A DNA stretch of 64,000 nt from Zingiber officinale (GCF_018446385.1 NC_055996.1:16169317-16233316), one strand, 5' to 3'; numbered from the stretch's first letter, positions 11,696 to 24,664 are shown. A program made the numbers and translations. The notes: generated by a model from the sequence alone, not told the origin.

Positions 11696-13249
11696 CTAGG
11701 GTGTAGAGAATATGCTCCTAGGAACCCAAAACCTATTGGTGCTCCTTGGATGCTCTAGGTACTCACTAGGGATGACTTCCATAGATACCTTCCTAAGGAC
11801 CTTTCTAGGCTTCTTAGAAGCCTTTTTCACTTCCACTAGGTCACTTCTAGGGCTAACTCCCCTTGTAACCTTATTTGTGACTTTGTTTGGTCTTTTTAGA
11901 GCCTTAGTCACCTTTACTAAGTCAACTCTAGGGATGACCTCCCTTGTGACCTTCTTTGTGACATTATTAGACTTCTTAGAAGTCTTAGTCACATTGGTCT
12001 TTGCAAAAGTACTCTTAGGGACAACTTCCCTTGTACTTTTAGTTTGACCACTAAACCTAGGGTTGGTCCCATAACTATATGGAACCCTATGAAAGGAAGT
12101 CACATCCTTCTTTGCTTTAGGTTTGTATCCCAAACCTATATAGCCATTGGATGGCTCTTGTCTAGCTTTTCCTAGGTTATGCTCATTTTGACCCCTAAGA
12201 ATATTTTCCATTCTTGCTAGGGTTCTTTCTAAATTATCAAGTCTTGACCTCAAGACTTGGTTTTCCGTCATTGAATTCATAGACTTGGATTTTTCTTGAC
12301 CCCTATGAGCATTTCTATATCTAGGCATATATCTATAATCCTTAGAGTTATTGCCTAAATTGTTATTTACCTTCCTAGCCTTAGGTGTGATAAATCTAGC
12401 ATGAGGAGGGATATATTTATCCTTAGATTTATCATGCATTCTATTTTCATGATAAATAGCATTATAACGATTTAAATTTGAATTAGCATTCAAGTTAGGG
12501 TTTACCTCCCTTACCCTTGAAGCTCTCTTCTTCTCCCACTTCTTCAAGTGCACCAATTTCTTGAGCTCTCCTCTCCTTGGGCACTTTGTGTGGTAGTGAC
12601 CCCACTCACCACATGTAAAGCACCTAATGTGCTTCTTCTCCTCCTCCTTCTTCTTCCTACAACTCACATTAGTTTCTAAATTAACTTTAGTGAGTTTAAG
12701 GTTTACCTCCTTTACCTTCTTGAGTGAAGGACACCTACTCTTGTAGTGCCCCATCTTACCACACCCAAAGCATTTGATGTGGTCCTTTGTGCTCTTCTTG
12801 GTAGTTGAGGTGGAGGGTTGAGCTTCCAAGATCTCCTCTTCCTTGGATTGCTCTTCTTCCTCTTCACTTGAAGATGTTGATGATTCCACTTCTTTCTCCC
12901 TTGAAGATGTGAATGATACCTCCTCATCTTCCTTCTCCTCCTCGGATGCTGACCTTATGTCAACATCGGATTGGTCCTTCTCTTCTTGGACCAATGAGCC
13001 ATTCTCCTTGGACTCCTCTACTCCTTGGAATTGTGACGGGTCTTCATGATAGGCAATGATCTTTTTCCAAAGATCACATGCACTTGTGCATTCACCTACA
13101 CTCACAATGATATTAGAAGGTAGTAAATTATGCAAAATTCTCGTTACCTCCTTGTCCGCCTCCGATTGCTCTCGTTGCTCTTCGGTCCAATGCCGAGGTC
13201 GGAGGCGTTTACCCTTCTTGTCCGTAGGAGCTTCAAATGGGTCACTCAA
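11696..13249 (-). CDS. Gag-like protein of family B LARD, two CCHC zinc knuckles
   Basis: The 517-residue open frame encodes a nucleocapsid-type protein. After a short UBN2/DUF4219-like part (LRPRHWTEEQREQSEADKE, then LLPSNIIVSVGECTSACDLW) comes an acidic Ser/Glu stretch, then two knuckles, CFGCGKMGHYKSRC and CFTCGEWGHYHTKC. The C-terminus is very basic and has about three degenerate ~35 residue repeats (KKVTREVIPRVDLVKVTKA type). The original start is probably 13375, giving MESEGPLGWDIRIPPPYDKED just downstream of the primer site; an in-frame TAG at 13265-13267 separates it from this frame. No protease, integrase or RT follows, so the element would need enzymes in trans. Retrotransposon gag, not a host gene. 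Confidence 0.8.
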   Translation of the reverse strand: MSDPFEAPTDKKGKRLRPRHWTEEQREQSEADKEVTRILHNLLPSNIIVSVGECTSACDLWKKIIAYHEDPSQFQGVEESKENGSLVQEEKDQSDVDIRSASEEEKEDEEVSFTSSREKEVESSTSSSEEEEEQSKEEEILEAQPSTSTTKKSTKDHIKCFGCGKMGHYKSRCPSLKKVKEVNLKLTKVNLETNVSCRKKKEEEKKHIRCFTCGEWGHYHTKCPRRGELKKLVHLKKWEKKRASRVREVNPNLNANSNLNRYNAIYHENRMHDKSKDKYIPPHARFITPKARKVNNNLGNNSKDYRYMPRYRNAHRGQEKSKSMNSMTENQVLRSRLDNLERTLARMENILRGQNEHNLGKARQEPSNGYIGLGYKPKAKKDVTSFHRVPYSYGTNPRFSGQTKSTREVVPKSTFAKTNVTKTSKKSNNVTKKVTREVIPRVDLVKVTKALKRPNKVTNKVTRGVSPRSDLVEVKKASKKPRKVLRKVSMEVIPSEYLEHPRSTNRFWVPRSIFSTP

Positions 13250-13432
13250 GACAACCCATTGATTCTAATCCATTTGGAACCATGTCTCCAACCGCTTCCT
13301 CCAATAATTGAAGTCTTCTTTGTCATACGGAGGTGGAATTCGGATATCCCATCCGAGCGGTCCTTCGGACTCCATCTTCTTCTTCCTCTAGCTTCTTGCT
13401 CTCTTGGCGGTTAGTCCGTAGAAGAGCGACCT

Positions 13433-13445
13433 CGCTCTGATACCA
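13433..13445 (-). other. Primer binding site (tRNA-iMet type), family B
   Basis: The minus strand reads TGGTATCAGAGCG two bases inside the LTR end ...GGTCCCAACA. It defines 13448-14504 as the 5' LTR of the complete family B unit and gives minus orientation. Confidence 0.9.
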
Positions 13446-13447
13446 CT

Positions 13448-14504
13448 TGTTGGGACCTTGACGTCCGCTAGAGGGGGGTGAATAGCGTCTCACCCAAAAC
13501 TTTACTTCCTATAATGTTAGTGCACAGCGGAATACAAAAGCAAACTAACAAATACGAAAGTTAACCTAAAACAAGAAGGAAGAAGACAACAAACCAAACA
13601 CAAACCCTAACACAAGGCGTGTACGTGGTTCGGAGATAACTTGCTCCTACTCCACGGCGTGTCCGTAAGGTGGACGATCCCTTAATCCGTCGGTGGATTA
13701 GTCCCCGGCAAACTCCGACTAGCTCAGCCTCCTTGTGGGTGGAGAAACCTCACCACAACTCCAACCAAGACCTCTTGGCACACAAAGATCTCTTGAGCAC
13801 TTTGGTGACTACTAATTAGGCTTTAACCAAGTCTAATTTCGTCACCTTGGCCGGTCATACCAAGCTCCTTCTTATAGAGCTTGGAACAAATCAGAACCTG
13901 ATTTGCCCGTTACCAGTCGACTGGTGCCAACGGCTATCTCAACGGCTCTCTGCTACAGTGCATCAGTCGACTGCTACAATCATCAGTCGACTGCTACAGT
14001 ACTGCTACAGTAACGCTGCAGTACTGCTACAGAAACTCTACAGTACTGCTACAGTAACACTACAGTAAACCCTAATTTTAGGATTTTGCCTCGAGTATAT
14101 TCACTCAGCACTCGTTCTCGCCCGACCAACCTAGACCTAGCCTTCTAGCCTCCTCCATCAGCCTCGCGTCCCTCGGATGTCTCCCCATCCTTCACGTCTT
14201 GCCTTCTGGAGCTTCCTTCGGCCTTGTCCATATTGTCGGGTCTTCTTTTGCCAAGAGGCTCCTCACCTCCGGGGCTTCATCCATTGCCAAGTCACACTTG
14301 GACTTACGTTGCCAAGACTACATGCTTGGACTTACACCGCCAAGACTCATTCTTGGACTTTCCTTCTTTTGCCAAGATCACACTTGGACTTTCCTTGTTG
14401 TACCTGTATCCTGCACACTCACAATGCATATCAAATACAACAATAAACCTAACTTAAACCTTTGCCCAAACATCAAAACCTAGGGCACCTAGATTGCTTC
14501 AACA
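13448..14504 (-). repeat. Shared middle LTR of tandem family B elements
   Basis: Nearly identical to 5242-6297. It serves as 5' LTR for the unit on its left (primer site at 13433-13445) and as 3' LTR for the truncated unit on its right (purine tract at 14505-14520). Differences from the left LTR include loss of one CAGTCGACTGG unit and changes in the CTGCTACAGTA repeats. Confidence 0.9.
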
Positions 14505-15994
14505 ATCTCCCCCTTTTTGATGTTTGGCAACCTGTTTAAGTTAGGGAAACATAAATGTAATACATATGCAAATAAATATGCAAATCAACTCATGCATAAA
14601 TAATGGAACCTAAATACCTAGGCTCCCCCTTCACCTAAGCTCTCCCTTAAGCTAGGATTTCTCGCAAAGGTAAACTTCTCCCCCTTTGCCTAAACAATCG
14701 CTCCCCCTTCACCTATGCTCCCCTTCGAGCTAGGATTTCTTACAAAGGTGTATAGGTTTTCCACTTAAACCTAAAATTCTCCCCCTTTTCCATACATCAA
14801 AAAGAGCTCCAACAATATCCCAATTGTTGAAAACATGTCATCCAAATTGACCCTAAACTCATGTATTTATCTCCTATGGATCTCATACATTTAAACGAGT
14901 TGACACGGTCAAGAACAACGTTGAAAAACACGTTTAGGCTGGTATCAGTCGACTGCCCTAAGTGCCAGTCGACTGCCCCCTTCGACAGAACCTTACAGAA
15001 ACATTCTGTAGTTGAAATCTACTGTTACCAGTCGACTGGTCTTGGCACCAGTCGACTGCCCTCATAAAAATGAGCTTACAGAGACATTCTGTGCTCAAAA
15101 ACACTGTTACCAGTCGACTGGTATCTGCACCAGTCGACTGACACCCTATTTCTGAAAAAATCAGCCTTTTCTGACCAACTTCAGAAATGCACCAGAAATT
15201 CTACAGACCTCCAAAAAATCTCAAATTTTGTGGAGAGGTCTATTTTAACCTTGTATACTTGGGAAAAATATATATAAAAATATATTTATCACAGATCCTA
15301 AGATTGACACAAAATTCAAACCTAGCTAAATTGTTCAATTGAACCTTGACCTAAAGTCCTAGTTTTGGCTTCCTCTTGATGTATCTGCCCATACTAAACC
15401 ACAATACTTTCCTAGCATGGGTTTATATGGCATCTATACATCAAAAACTAATTTTCATGTAATATGAACCCAATTCATATTTTCATGCATAAAACTTAAC
15501 CCAATTGTGTCAACCAAGTATAGTAGAGACTCAAATCTATCTCTAATCCCTTTGGCACATTTTGGTTCACTTAAGATCATTTACCATATGTCCCAAAGAC
15601 TCTTTGAGCTCCCGCTTGAGCTCTTAATCTTATCCACCTCCCTAGGTGACTCATTTACTATGACTAGGCCATTTTGGTGCACCTCAGGTGATACTTGGCC
15701 TACAAGACTCACTTTCTTAACCTTAGACACATTGTCTTTGGGAATTTCTTCTTGTCCTTAATCTTGGACACCTTATCCTTGCTATAATTATATGCTACCC
15801 TAGCATATTCCTTCTTATTGGCCTTGGATGACTCTCCCTTGCTCTTGGTAACACCTCCCATACCAATATCATGTGCTAGCTTAACACTTGACCTCCTTTT
15901 GATCTTTGAAAAGATTTTTATGTTTTCAAAGAGTAACCCCCCCTAAAAACATGATCAAACTTTTATCATTGCACCAACAATGACTTGGGGTTCC

Positions 15995-18394
15995 TGTTGG
16001 TTGCTACTCGGAAAACCTATAGGTTCCACTGTACAAAAATTTTGTACAAAGGTCTGAACCTTTTCCTAGCTACCATGTGTTCTTTTAAATTAAATTTTGG
16101 ATCGCCTGCGGAACTTAACACGTTTGATCCAAAACTTAATCTATTTGTTCTTTTAGGTTTTGACTTGGATCTCCTGCAGAACTTAACACGTTCGACCCAA
16201 GTCTCCTTAAGTTATTAATTCCATTAAATATTAATTTCCATAAAAGGTTCCCAGTACTGACGTGGCGAGGCACATGGCCTTCTTGGATATGGGAGCAACC
16301 ACCACCAACTAGACAAAACCTTTAATAGAAAGCTAATATTTAATTTCCTAAAATAACTTTAGGTTAACCAAAGAGAACAATCAAATCACAAGGAAAAGAA
16401 AGAAACAAAAGAACACAACTTCAAAAAACATATTCAAATTCTAGAACGTAAGCCTCTTGTATTTGGTATTATTTCCATAAATAACTAGCATGATGCGGAA
16501 ATAAAATTTACTAGTTATACCTTGTAGAAAAATCTCTTGATCTTCTACCGTATTCCTCTTCTAACCTCGGACGTTGTGTGGGCAACGATCTTCCGAGACG
16601 AGAAACCACCAATCACCTTCTTCTCCTCCTAGCTAGGTTCGGCCAACAAAGAGGAAGCTTCACCAAGGAAGAAAAACAAAATACTAACCAAGCTCCAAGA
16701 GATGCTAGCTTTCTCTCCTTCTTCTTCTTCTTCTCCGAGTAGTATCCGGCCACCACAAGAGCTCCAATAGAAGGGTAGGGTTCGGCCACCACAAGAGGAA
16801 GAGAGGGAGAGGTTGGCCGGCCACACCAAGGAACAAAAGAGGGAGAGGAATAATAGATGTTGTGTCTTGTGAAGGCACCCTCACCCCTTCTTTTATATTC
16901 CTTGGCCTAGGCAAATTAGGAAATTTAATTACAATAAATTTTCCTTAATTTCCTTGACATGATTTAATTGAGAGAAATAAAATAAAATTTCCCCAATTAA
17001 TTTCAAGTGGTCGGCCACATCATTGGAAAACAAAAGAGGACAAGTTTTAATCAACAATTAAAACTTCCTAATTTGTTTCCGGAAATTTTAAAAATAAAAT
17101 TTCTCTTTAAAATCTCTTCATCGTTGATAAAAGGAAATTTCTATAATTTTAATTTTATCAACATGTGAATAATTTTTAAATAAAAAATAAAACATCTCTC
17201 CAATCTACAAATAAGGAAAGAGATCTAATTTCTTTCTTTAATCTTTTGTAGATCTTTTACAAGAGAGATATTTTAATTTTAATTCTCTTTAAAATATATC
17301 TTCCACATAATAATAAAAATTAAAATTAAATTTCCTTTTTAATTTATTTTGGCAGGCCCTACTAGCTTGGGTTCAAGCTAGGGCCGGCCACCCAATCTCA
17401 TACCTAGGCCCTAGCTTGATCCCAAGCTAGCTTGGCCCCTATTGGGTGGGTATAGAAGGTGGGTATAGGTGGGTATAGAACTCTATAAATAAGAGGCTAC
17501 GATAGGGACCGAGAGGAGGAATTGGTTTTGGTCTCCCGATAAAATTAAGCATCCCGTGTTCGCCCCGAACACACAACTTAATTTTATCAATGATGTTTCA
17601 TTCCACTAGAGAATTATCATTGAACTACCGCACCAATCCCAAATTACATTTTTGGGCTCCTTCTTATTATGAGTGTGTTAGTCTCCCTGTGTTTAAGATA
17701 TCGAATGTCCACTAATTAAGTGAGTTACTGACAACTCATTTAATTAATGTCTAAGTCCAAGAGTAGTACCACTCAACCTTATCGTCATGTCGGACTAAGT
17801 CCACCTGCAGGGTTTAACATGATAATCCTTATGAGCTCCTCTTGGGGACATTATCAACCTAGTATCACTAGGACACAGTTTCCTTCTATAATCAACAACA
17901 CACACTATAAGTGATATCATTTCCCAATTTATCGGGCTTATTGATTCATCGAACTAAATCTTACCCATTGATAAATTAAAGAAATAAATATCAAATATAT
18001 GTGCTTGTTATTATATTAGGATTAAGAGCACACACTTCCATAATAACCGAGGTCTTTGTTCCTTTATAAAGTCAGTATAAAAGAAATGACCTCAAATGGT
18101 CCTACTCAATACACTCTGAGTGTACTAGTGTAATTATATAGTCAAGATAAACTAATACCTAATTACACTACGACCTTCTAATGGTTTGTTCCTTTCCATT
18201 CTGGTCGTGAGCTACTGTTTATAATTTATAAGGTACTGATAACATCATCTTCTGTATGTGACACCACATACTATGTTATCTACAATATAAATTAAATGAA
18301 CAACTACAAACAAATGTAGATAATTAGACCAAATGTGATTCTTTATTCATAATGAATGTTTACAAAGCTTAGGCTTTCAGTATACACTCCAACA
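15995..18394 (-). repeat. Solo LTR, family C (copy 2, co-duplicated)
   Basis: This occupies the same position in the second family B unit as 7788-10196 does in the first, with the same GTTCC repeats at 15990-15994 and 18395-18399. Because both insertion site and TSD agree, it was copied with its host and did not insert independently. Confidence 0.92.
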
Positions 18395-19895
18395 GTTCCT
18401 AAATAATTAGGAAAACCAAAACTTGAAGTTTGAGGTTCAAAATTCAATAATGAAACTAAACATCAACCGAAACTTCACTTTGGTCTTTCTTAACCAAACC
18501 ATACTTGTTTTCATCATGAAAACTCATGTAGACATTATTTAGGGTATACTTTATCAAGGAAAAATAGTTTTCTATGAAAATACTTCCTATTTTCAAAGAT
18601 TGACACAAATTTGAAAACTCTTGAAAACTTCAATGTTTTCTCCTAGTTTGTGTCTAACTTTTCAATGATGATTACTATCAAAAGATAGTCTTCACCAAGG
18701 TTTTTCAAAAGTATTTTGAAATCATTTTCGAAACCAATATCCAACCACGTTCTTTGGGCTCAAAGTACATGACTTATACATTAGCTTTCCCAATGATTGG
18801 AAGACACATAACTATGTGTTTTGATGAACCTAAAACTCAACAAGATGCACTAGATCAACATCTTGAGTTTAGTTCACCATCTTAACATCTCACTTGTACC
18901 TAACGTGTATTAAAACGCATACAAGTCACCTTATAGTTCTTTGTGAAATGTATATTTGGTCTTGTCCTAAACTAAGGGATCATACATCTCTATCTAGGCA
19001 TTGTAAAAATCATGATCATCCATCTAGGATGTCACTTGATATGATCCCTCTTGTTGGGACACTTCCATACATAATAAATGTCTTTTGTCCTTAATTATAA
19101 GGAAATTGACATAATGATTAATGGCATACATCAAAATAAGCAAAGCATGTTATAACTACATGATATATGCATGACATGACATGGTATTTTTGTATTTTTC
19201 ATAATAAAATGTGAATGCTAAATATGATGTCATGGCATATGATGGGCAAACAATCATGACAAGTTAGCATAAATAAAATGTACCTAGATAATCTATCTAA
19301 GTATCCTTAATTCTTAGCTATACCTTAAAATTAAATCCTAGATTGCCCAATTTCATCAAGAAAGTGCCAAACCCAATTTTGACATTTCTTTTTCCCTTTC
19401 TAAATTTGTGCCATTTTTAAATTAAACAAATTCCTCAAAGTATGACACATTTTATTCTTTCAAAGAGTATATGAAATCAAATTAAGGCTTAGATTCACCT
19501 TTAACCTTCTAAGAAAATGCCAAAACCCCCAACTTGGCATTTCTTATCCTTTTCCAAATGTGTCAATTTAAATTAGATTTAACTCCTCAAATTTTGACAC
19601 ATTTTTGCTCTTCAAGGCTTTAAGCACATTTGATTAAAGCATGAGTTTTCTCTTAATTCCTTAAGAAAGTATCAAAATTCTAACTTGATTTTTCTTATAC
19701 TTTTCTTAAGTGTGCCAAGTTAGATTAAGTTCAACTCTTCAAATTTTGGCACATATATTACTCTCTCAAAGAGTAACCCAATAACCTTTTTCTTTTTCAA
19801 AGGTTAACAATAACCTTGAAAATGCTCTCAAGTGTCAACTTTACAAAGGTTGGGTTAACTACCTTTCCAATTGGAGTTGACACTCTCTAACCTAT

Positions 19896-20219
19896 CTAGG
19901 GTGTAGAGAATATGCTCCTAGGAACCCAAAACCTATTGGTGCTCCTTGGATGCTCTAGGTACTCACTAGGGATGACTTCCATAGATACCTTCCTAAGGAC
20001 CTTTCTAGGCTTCTTAGAAGCCTTTTTCACTTCCACTAGGTCACTTCTAGGGCTAACTCCCCTTGTAACCTTATTTGTGACTTTGTTTGGTCTTTTTAGA
20101 GCCTTAGTCACCTTTACTAAGTCAACTCTAGGGATGACCTCCCTTGTGACCTTCTTTGTGACATTATTAGACTTCTTAGAAGTCTTAGTCACATTGGTCT
20201 TTGCAAAAGTGCTCTTAGG
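19896..20219 (-). pseudogene. Truncated second copy of family B gag (C-terminal part)
   Basis: This encodes the last ~108 residues of the gag at 11696-13249, nearly identically, and is cut off by the junction with family A LTR sequence at 20219/20220. It lacks both zinc knuckles and a start codon. Confidence 0.85.
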
Positions 20220-20283
20220 AAGCTAGGTGAAAATCTTGGTGAGTGAAAGCAGGCACGTGGAAATTCAAGCGGGTCAAGGTTGA
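20220..20283 (+). repeat. 3' LTR of family A, second part
   Basis: AGCTAGGTGAAAATCTTGGTG and the following bases through GGGTCAAGGTTGA match the 5' LTR around 1747-1810. With 5006-5241 it brackets the family B insertion. Around 230 bp of LTR between the two parts is missing, consistent with the deletion that truncated family B. Confidence 0.7.
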
Positions 20284-20953
20284 TTGTGGAGCATATTTCT
20301 CATACTCTTTGAGAACTCTCTGTTGGTCCCGATGAGACTTGCTAGAGAGTGTGAATAGCCTACAAAAGAAGGTAACACCTTTCTCAATCTTTGAACTTTA
20401 GTTAACACGCGCTATTTAAACAAGTAATAAAAGTCTAAAAAGAAAGTAAGAGACACAAGAAATTTACTTGGTTGGCAACTAGGGAGATTGCTAATCCAAG
20501 GTAATGGAACCTTACTAAGATTCTCCTTCGATGTTGGAAGAGAAGCCTCTTACAAGCGTTGAAATCATGAACAACTAAAAACACGATTATGAAAATGAAG
20601 TACAAGTGTGTTGTTTAAACTTCTACGACTAGGACTATATTTATAGCCTATTGGTTGAATTCATCTGTTGGCTGATGTCGCAACTTTGGGCACCTGGAGC
20701 AAGTTCGGGCACCCCCAGCGGTGCACCTTATCTACTTCGGAATGACTCTTCAATGGGTTGAAGATAAAGTTTTATCCTCGCCCAGATGTTTGGACCAGTT
20801 CGGGAGCTTGGAGTGTTGCTGAAGTGGACCCAAACTCTATCCCCGCTGCAATGTCTCTAAAAGGGTGCCTGTGTTGGCCCAAGTTAGTCTGGGTGCCTAG
20901 ACTGGTCCGAGCGCCTAGAGTCTAAGCACCCGGACTGATCTAGGCACCTAGAC
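20284..20953 (-). repeat. Decayed LTR fragment
   Basis: A TGTTGGTCCCGATGAGACTTG start at 20321 and a degenerate U5-like block (CTAGAGAGTGTGAATAGCC) suggest the end of a minus-strand LTR. It has several copies of a GGGTGCCTGGACTGG-like word. No coding sequence was seen. Confidence 0.5.
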
Positions 20954-22140
20954 AAGTCTGTTGGTTCAATTAACACTAATGATCTAATTCAAATTTTAAT
21001 GGATGACAAGTGGATTAAAGTTAGAGTATTTTGTGATCTAATTACTTTACCAAATGTGTAGGAGTTAACGGGTCTGAAGGACATGACACCAAGCTGAAAT
21101 CCAATTAGCTCCATGGGACTCGATAGTTGGTATGATATCTAGATAGGTGTGCAGGACCTGATATCTGACAAGAAGTCTGGTTGAATCAGCAGGACCTCAC
21201 AATCAACCAAAGTCTTGTTGGATCCGCAGACCTGACAACTGGTGGGAAAACCTGATGAGTAAAAAACAATTCAAGTGATTTTAGTTGGTAAGTGGAGGTA
21301 AGCAATGGAAGGAGAGATTCAGTGAGAATGCGTTCTCGATTGAGGGAACTATAGGCGTCGGTCCAATTTAGGTCTATTTGAAAAACCTAAGTTGAGACCT
21401 TGACTAGATCCTGATCTCAGAGAGATAGGATCTAATTACTACTACCATTCTGCTGTATTGTGTTAACTTTGTTTTGTAGGATAAACTTATTGTTTATTAT
21501 CTAGACTAGCCCTTTTTTGGAAGGAAGAAGTGCTGAAAAAAGGGTGTCCGGGTGCCCAAAAGGGATCCGGGCAACCAGACTCTAGGCGCCTGGACTAGCT
21601 TCACTCAGGAGGCCTGTCAGGCACTCCAGCGATCCGAGCGCCCGGAGCTGGTCCAGGCACTCGGACCAAAAAAGTTATCCCGAAATTGAGTTGAAGTGCA
21701 ACGATTGGGCGAACTCACGTCAACGGTCTAGGCACCCGTAGGGGTTCCAGACACCCAGAATGGGCCTGTACAAGGGCCTTCGACCAACAGCTTCAAGACA
21801 ACACTTTCTGCAACTTTCATTCTTGCGTGCTGCTTCGAAAGTGCTCCGACAACACTAAAAGGCTGTTCGGAAGTTCGAAAAACGAAGACTTCTTCTATTT
21901 CCTTTCTATTTGTCAGTAACAATTTTATTTTCAATTCTTATACTCAATCTTTGTATCCATTTACAAACTGATAGTGATTGCCTAATGAAAATGATTGACG
22001 ATAGTGAACCTTAGAGTAGGAGTCATCATAGGCTCAAAACCAAGTAAAATTATCTGTGTCAGCATTATTTTTTATTTTCTTTATTCCGTTGCGTAACTCG
22101 TTTTATCTCTCAATTTTCAAAGAATACTATTCATCCCTAG
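20954..22140 (+). repeat. Probable decayed LTR, plus orientation
   Basis: It starts TGTTGGTTCAATTAACACTAATG and ends with a degenerate U5 block (ACTATTCATCCCTAGTG). The middle (21540-21760) is rich in GGGTGCCCGGAC-type words. No TSD could be assigned and no coding sequence is present. Confidence 0.5.
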
Positions 22141-22241
22141 TGTATTTATAGTCCTACAAAGTCAACTGAAGTTGACTTGTCTGATTGCTGTTTCGGTCGC
22201 TTGGGTGATTCTTCGGGCATTCAGAGTTGATCTCACATGAA
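22141..22241. repeat. LTR-like sequence flanking the family C element
   Basis: The sequence resembles the 20640-20700 stretch of the decayed LTR (ATTTATAGCCTA... against ATTTATAGTCCTA...). It continues at 31992 after the family C insertion, so it was the insertion target. Confidence 0.4.
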
Positions 22242-22246
22242 CCCAA

Positions 22247-24643
22247 TGTTGGTTGCTACTCGGAAAGCCTATAGGTTCCACTGTACAAAAATTTTGTACA
22301 AAGGTCTGAACCTTTTCCTAGCTACCATGTGTTCTTTTAAATTAAATTTTGGATCGCCTGCGGAACTTAACACGTTTGATCCAAAACTTAATCTATTTGT
22401 TCTTTTAGGTTTTGACTTGGATCTCCTGCGGAACTTAACACGTTCGACCCAAGTCTCCTTAAGTTATTAATTCCATTAAATATTAATTTCCATAAAAGGT
22501 TCCCAGTACTGACGTGGCGAGGCACATGGCCTTCTTGGATATGGGAGCAACCACCACCGACTAGACAAAACCTTTAATAGAAAGCTAATATTTAATTTCC
22601 TAAAATAACTTTAGGTTAACCAAAGAGAACAATCAAATCACAAGGAAAAGAAAGAAACAAAAGAACACAACTTCGAAAAACCATATTCAAAATTCTAGAA
22701 CGTAAGCCTCTTGTATTTGGTATTATTTCCATAAATAACTAGCATGATGCGGAAATAGAAATTACTAGTTATACCTTGTAGAAAAACCTCTTGATCTTCT
22801 ACCGTATTCCTCTTCTAACCTCGGACGTTGTGTGGGCAACGATCTACCGAGATGAGAAACCACCAACCACCTTCTTCTCCTCCAAGCAAGGTTCGGCCAC
22901 AAAGGAAGAACTTTACCAAAGAAGAAAATCAAAATACTAACCAAGCTCCAAGAGATGCTAGCTTTCTCTCCTCCTTCTTCTTCTTCTCCAAGTAGTATCC
23001 GGCCACCACAAGAACTCCAAGAGAGATGAAGTATTCGGCCACCACAAGAGGAAGAGAGGGAGAGGGTAATGGCCGGCCACAACACCAAGGAGAAAGGGAG
23101 AGAAAAAATAGAGGTTGTGTCTTGTGAAGACACCCTCACCCCTTCTTTTATATTCCTTGGCCTAGGCAAATTAGGAAATTTAATTACAATAAAATTTCCT
23201 TAATTTCCTTGACATGATTTATTTGAGAAAAATAAAATAAAATTTTCCAAATAAACTCTAATGGCCGGCCACATCAAGAGGAAGCAAATTGGACAAGTTT
23301 TAATCAACAATTAAAACTTTCCTTATTTGTTTCCGGAAATTTTAAAAATAAAATTTCTCTTTAAAAACTCTTCATGGTTAATAAAAGGAAATATCTATAA
23401 TTTTAATTTTATTAACATGTGAATAATTTTAAAGAGAAAATAAAATCTCTCCAATCTACAAATAAGGAAAGAGATCTAATCTCTTTCTTTAATCTTTGTA
23501 AATCTTTTACAAGAGAGATATTTTAATTTTAATTCTCTTTAAATTATATCTTCCACATAATAATAAAATCTAAAATTAAATTTCTTTTTATTTAATTATG
23601 GTCGGCCCTACTAGCTTGGGTTCAGCTAGGGCCGCCACCTAAGCTTAGGCGGCCCTAGCTTGGTTCCCAAGCTAGCTTGGCCGGCTCCCTTTAGGTGGGT
23701 ATAGAAGGTGGGTATATGTGGGTATAGTACTCTATAAATAAGAGGCTACGATAGGGACCGAGAGGAGGAATTGGTTTTGGTCTCCCGATAAAATTAAGCA
23801 TCCCATGTTCGCCCCGAACACACAAATTAATTTTATCAATGATAATTCATTCCACTAGAGAACTATCATTGAACTACCGCACCAATCCCAAATTACATTT
23901 TTGGGCTCCTTTTTATTATGAGTGTGTTAGTCTCCCTGTGTTTAAGATATCGAATGTCCACTAATTAAGTGAGTTACTGACAACTCATTTAATTAATATC
24001 TAAGTCCAAGAGTAGTACCACTCAACCTTATTATCATGTCGGACTAAGTCCACCTGCAGGGTTTAACATGACAATCTTTATGAGCTCCTCTTGAGGACAT
24101 TATCAACCTAGTATCACTAGGACACAGTTTCCTTCTATAATCAACAACACACACTATGAGTGATACCATTTCCCAATTTATCGGGTTTATTGATTCATCG
24201 AACTAAATCTCACCCATTGATAAATTAAAGAAATAAATATCAAACATATGTGCTTGTTATTATATTAGGATTAAGAGCACACACTTCCATAATAACTGAG
24301 GTCTTTGTTCCTTTATAAAGTCAGTATAAAAGGAATGACCTCAAATGGTCCTACTCAATACATTCTGAGTGTACTAGTGTAATTATATAGTCAAGATAAA
24401 CTAATACCTAATTACACTACGACTTTCTAATGGTTTGTTCCTTTCCATTCTGGTCGTGAGCTACTGTTTATAATTTATAAGGTACTGATAACATCATCTT
24501 CTGTATGTGACACCACATATTATGTTATCTACAATATAAATTAAATGAACAACTACAAACAAATGTAGATAATTAGACCAAATGTGATTCTTTATTCATA
24601 ATGAATGTTTACAAAGCTTAGGCTTTCAGTATACACTCCAACA
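22247..24643 (-). repeat. 3' LTR of family C element
   Basis: Runs from TGTTGGTTGCTACTCGG to CACTCCAACA. It agrees with the two solo LTRs at most positions where the right-hand LTR differs. It is followed on the right by ATCTCCCACTTATACT, the complement of a polypurine tract. Confidence 0.92.
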
Positions 24644-24660
24644 ATCTCCCACTTATACTA
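24644..24660 (-). other. Polypurine tract, family C
   Basis: The minus strand reads AGTATAAGTGGGAGAT directly before the 3' LTR, the normal plus-strand priming site of copia elements. Confidence 0.8.
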
Positions 24661-24664
24661 ATGA

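Larger units (their letters stand above)
14505..20219 (-). mobile_element. Second, truncated tandem copy of family B internal region
   Basis: This is collinear with 6298-12017 at an offset of about 8.2 kb, including the nested solo LTR, with few substitutions and small indels. It ends at 20219 inside gag. The N-terminal two-thirds of gag, the primer site and a third LTR are absent, and the next base is family A LTR sequence. It arose by tandem duplication through the LTR followed by deletion. Confidence 0.9.

Noticed and set aside
11712..12047. 111-codon plus-strand frame opposite gag (also at 19912)
   Set aside because: It is the antisense shadow of the repetitive Lys/Val-rich gag tail, giving a Leu/Thr/Phe-rich peptide with no motif.
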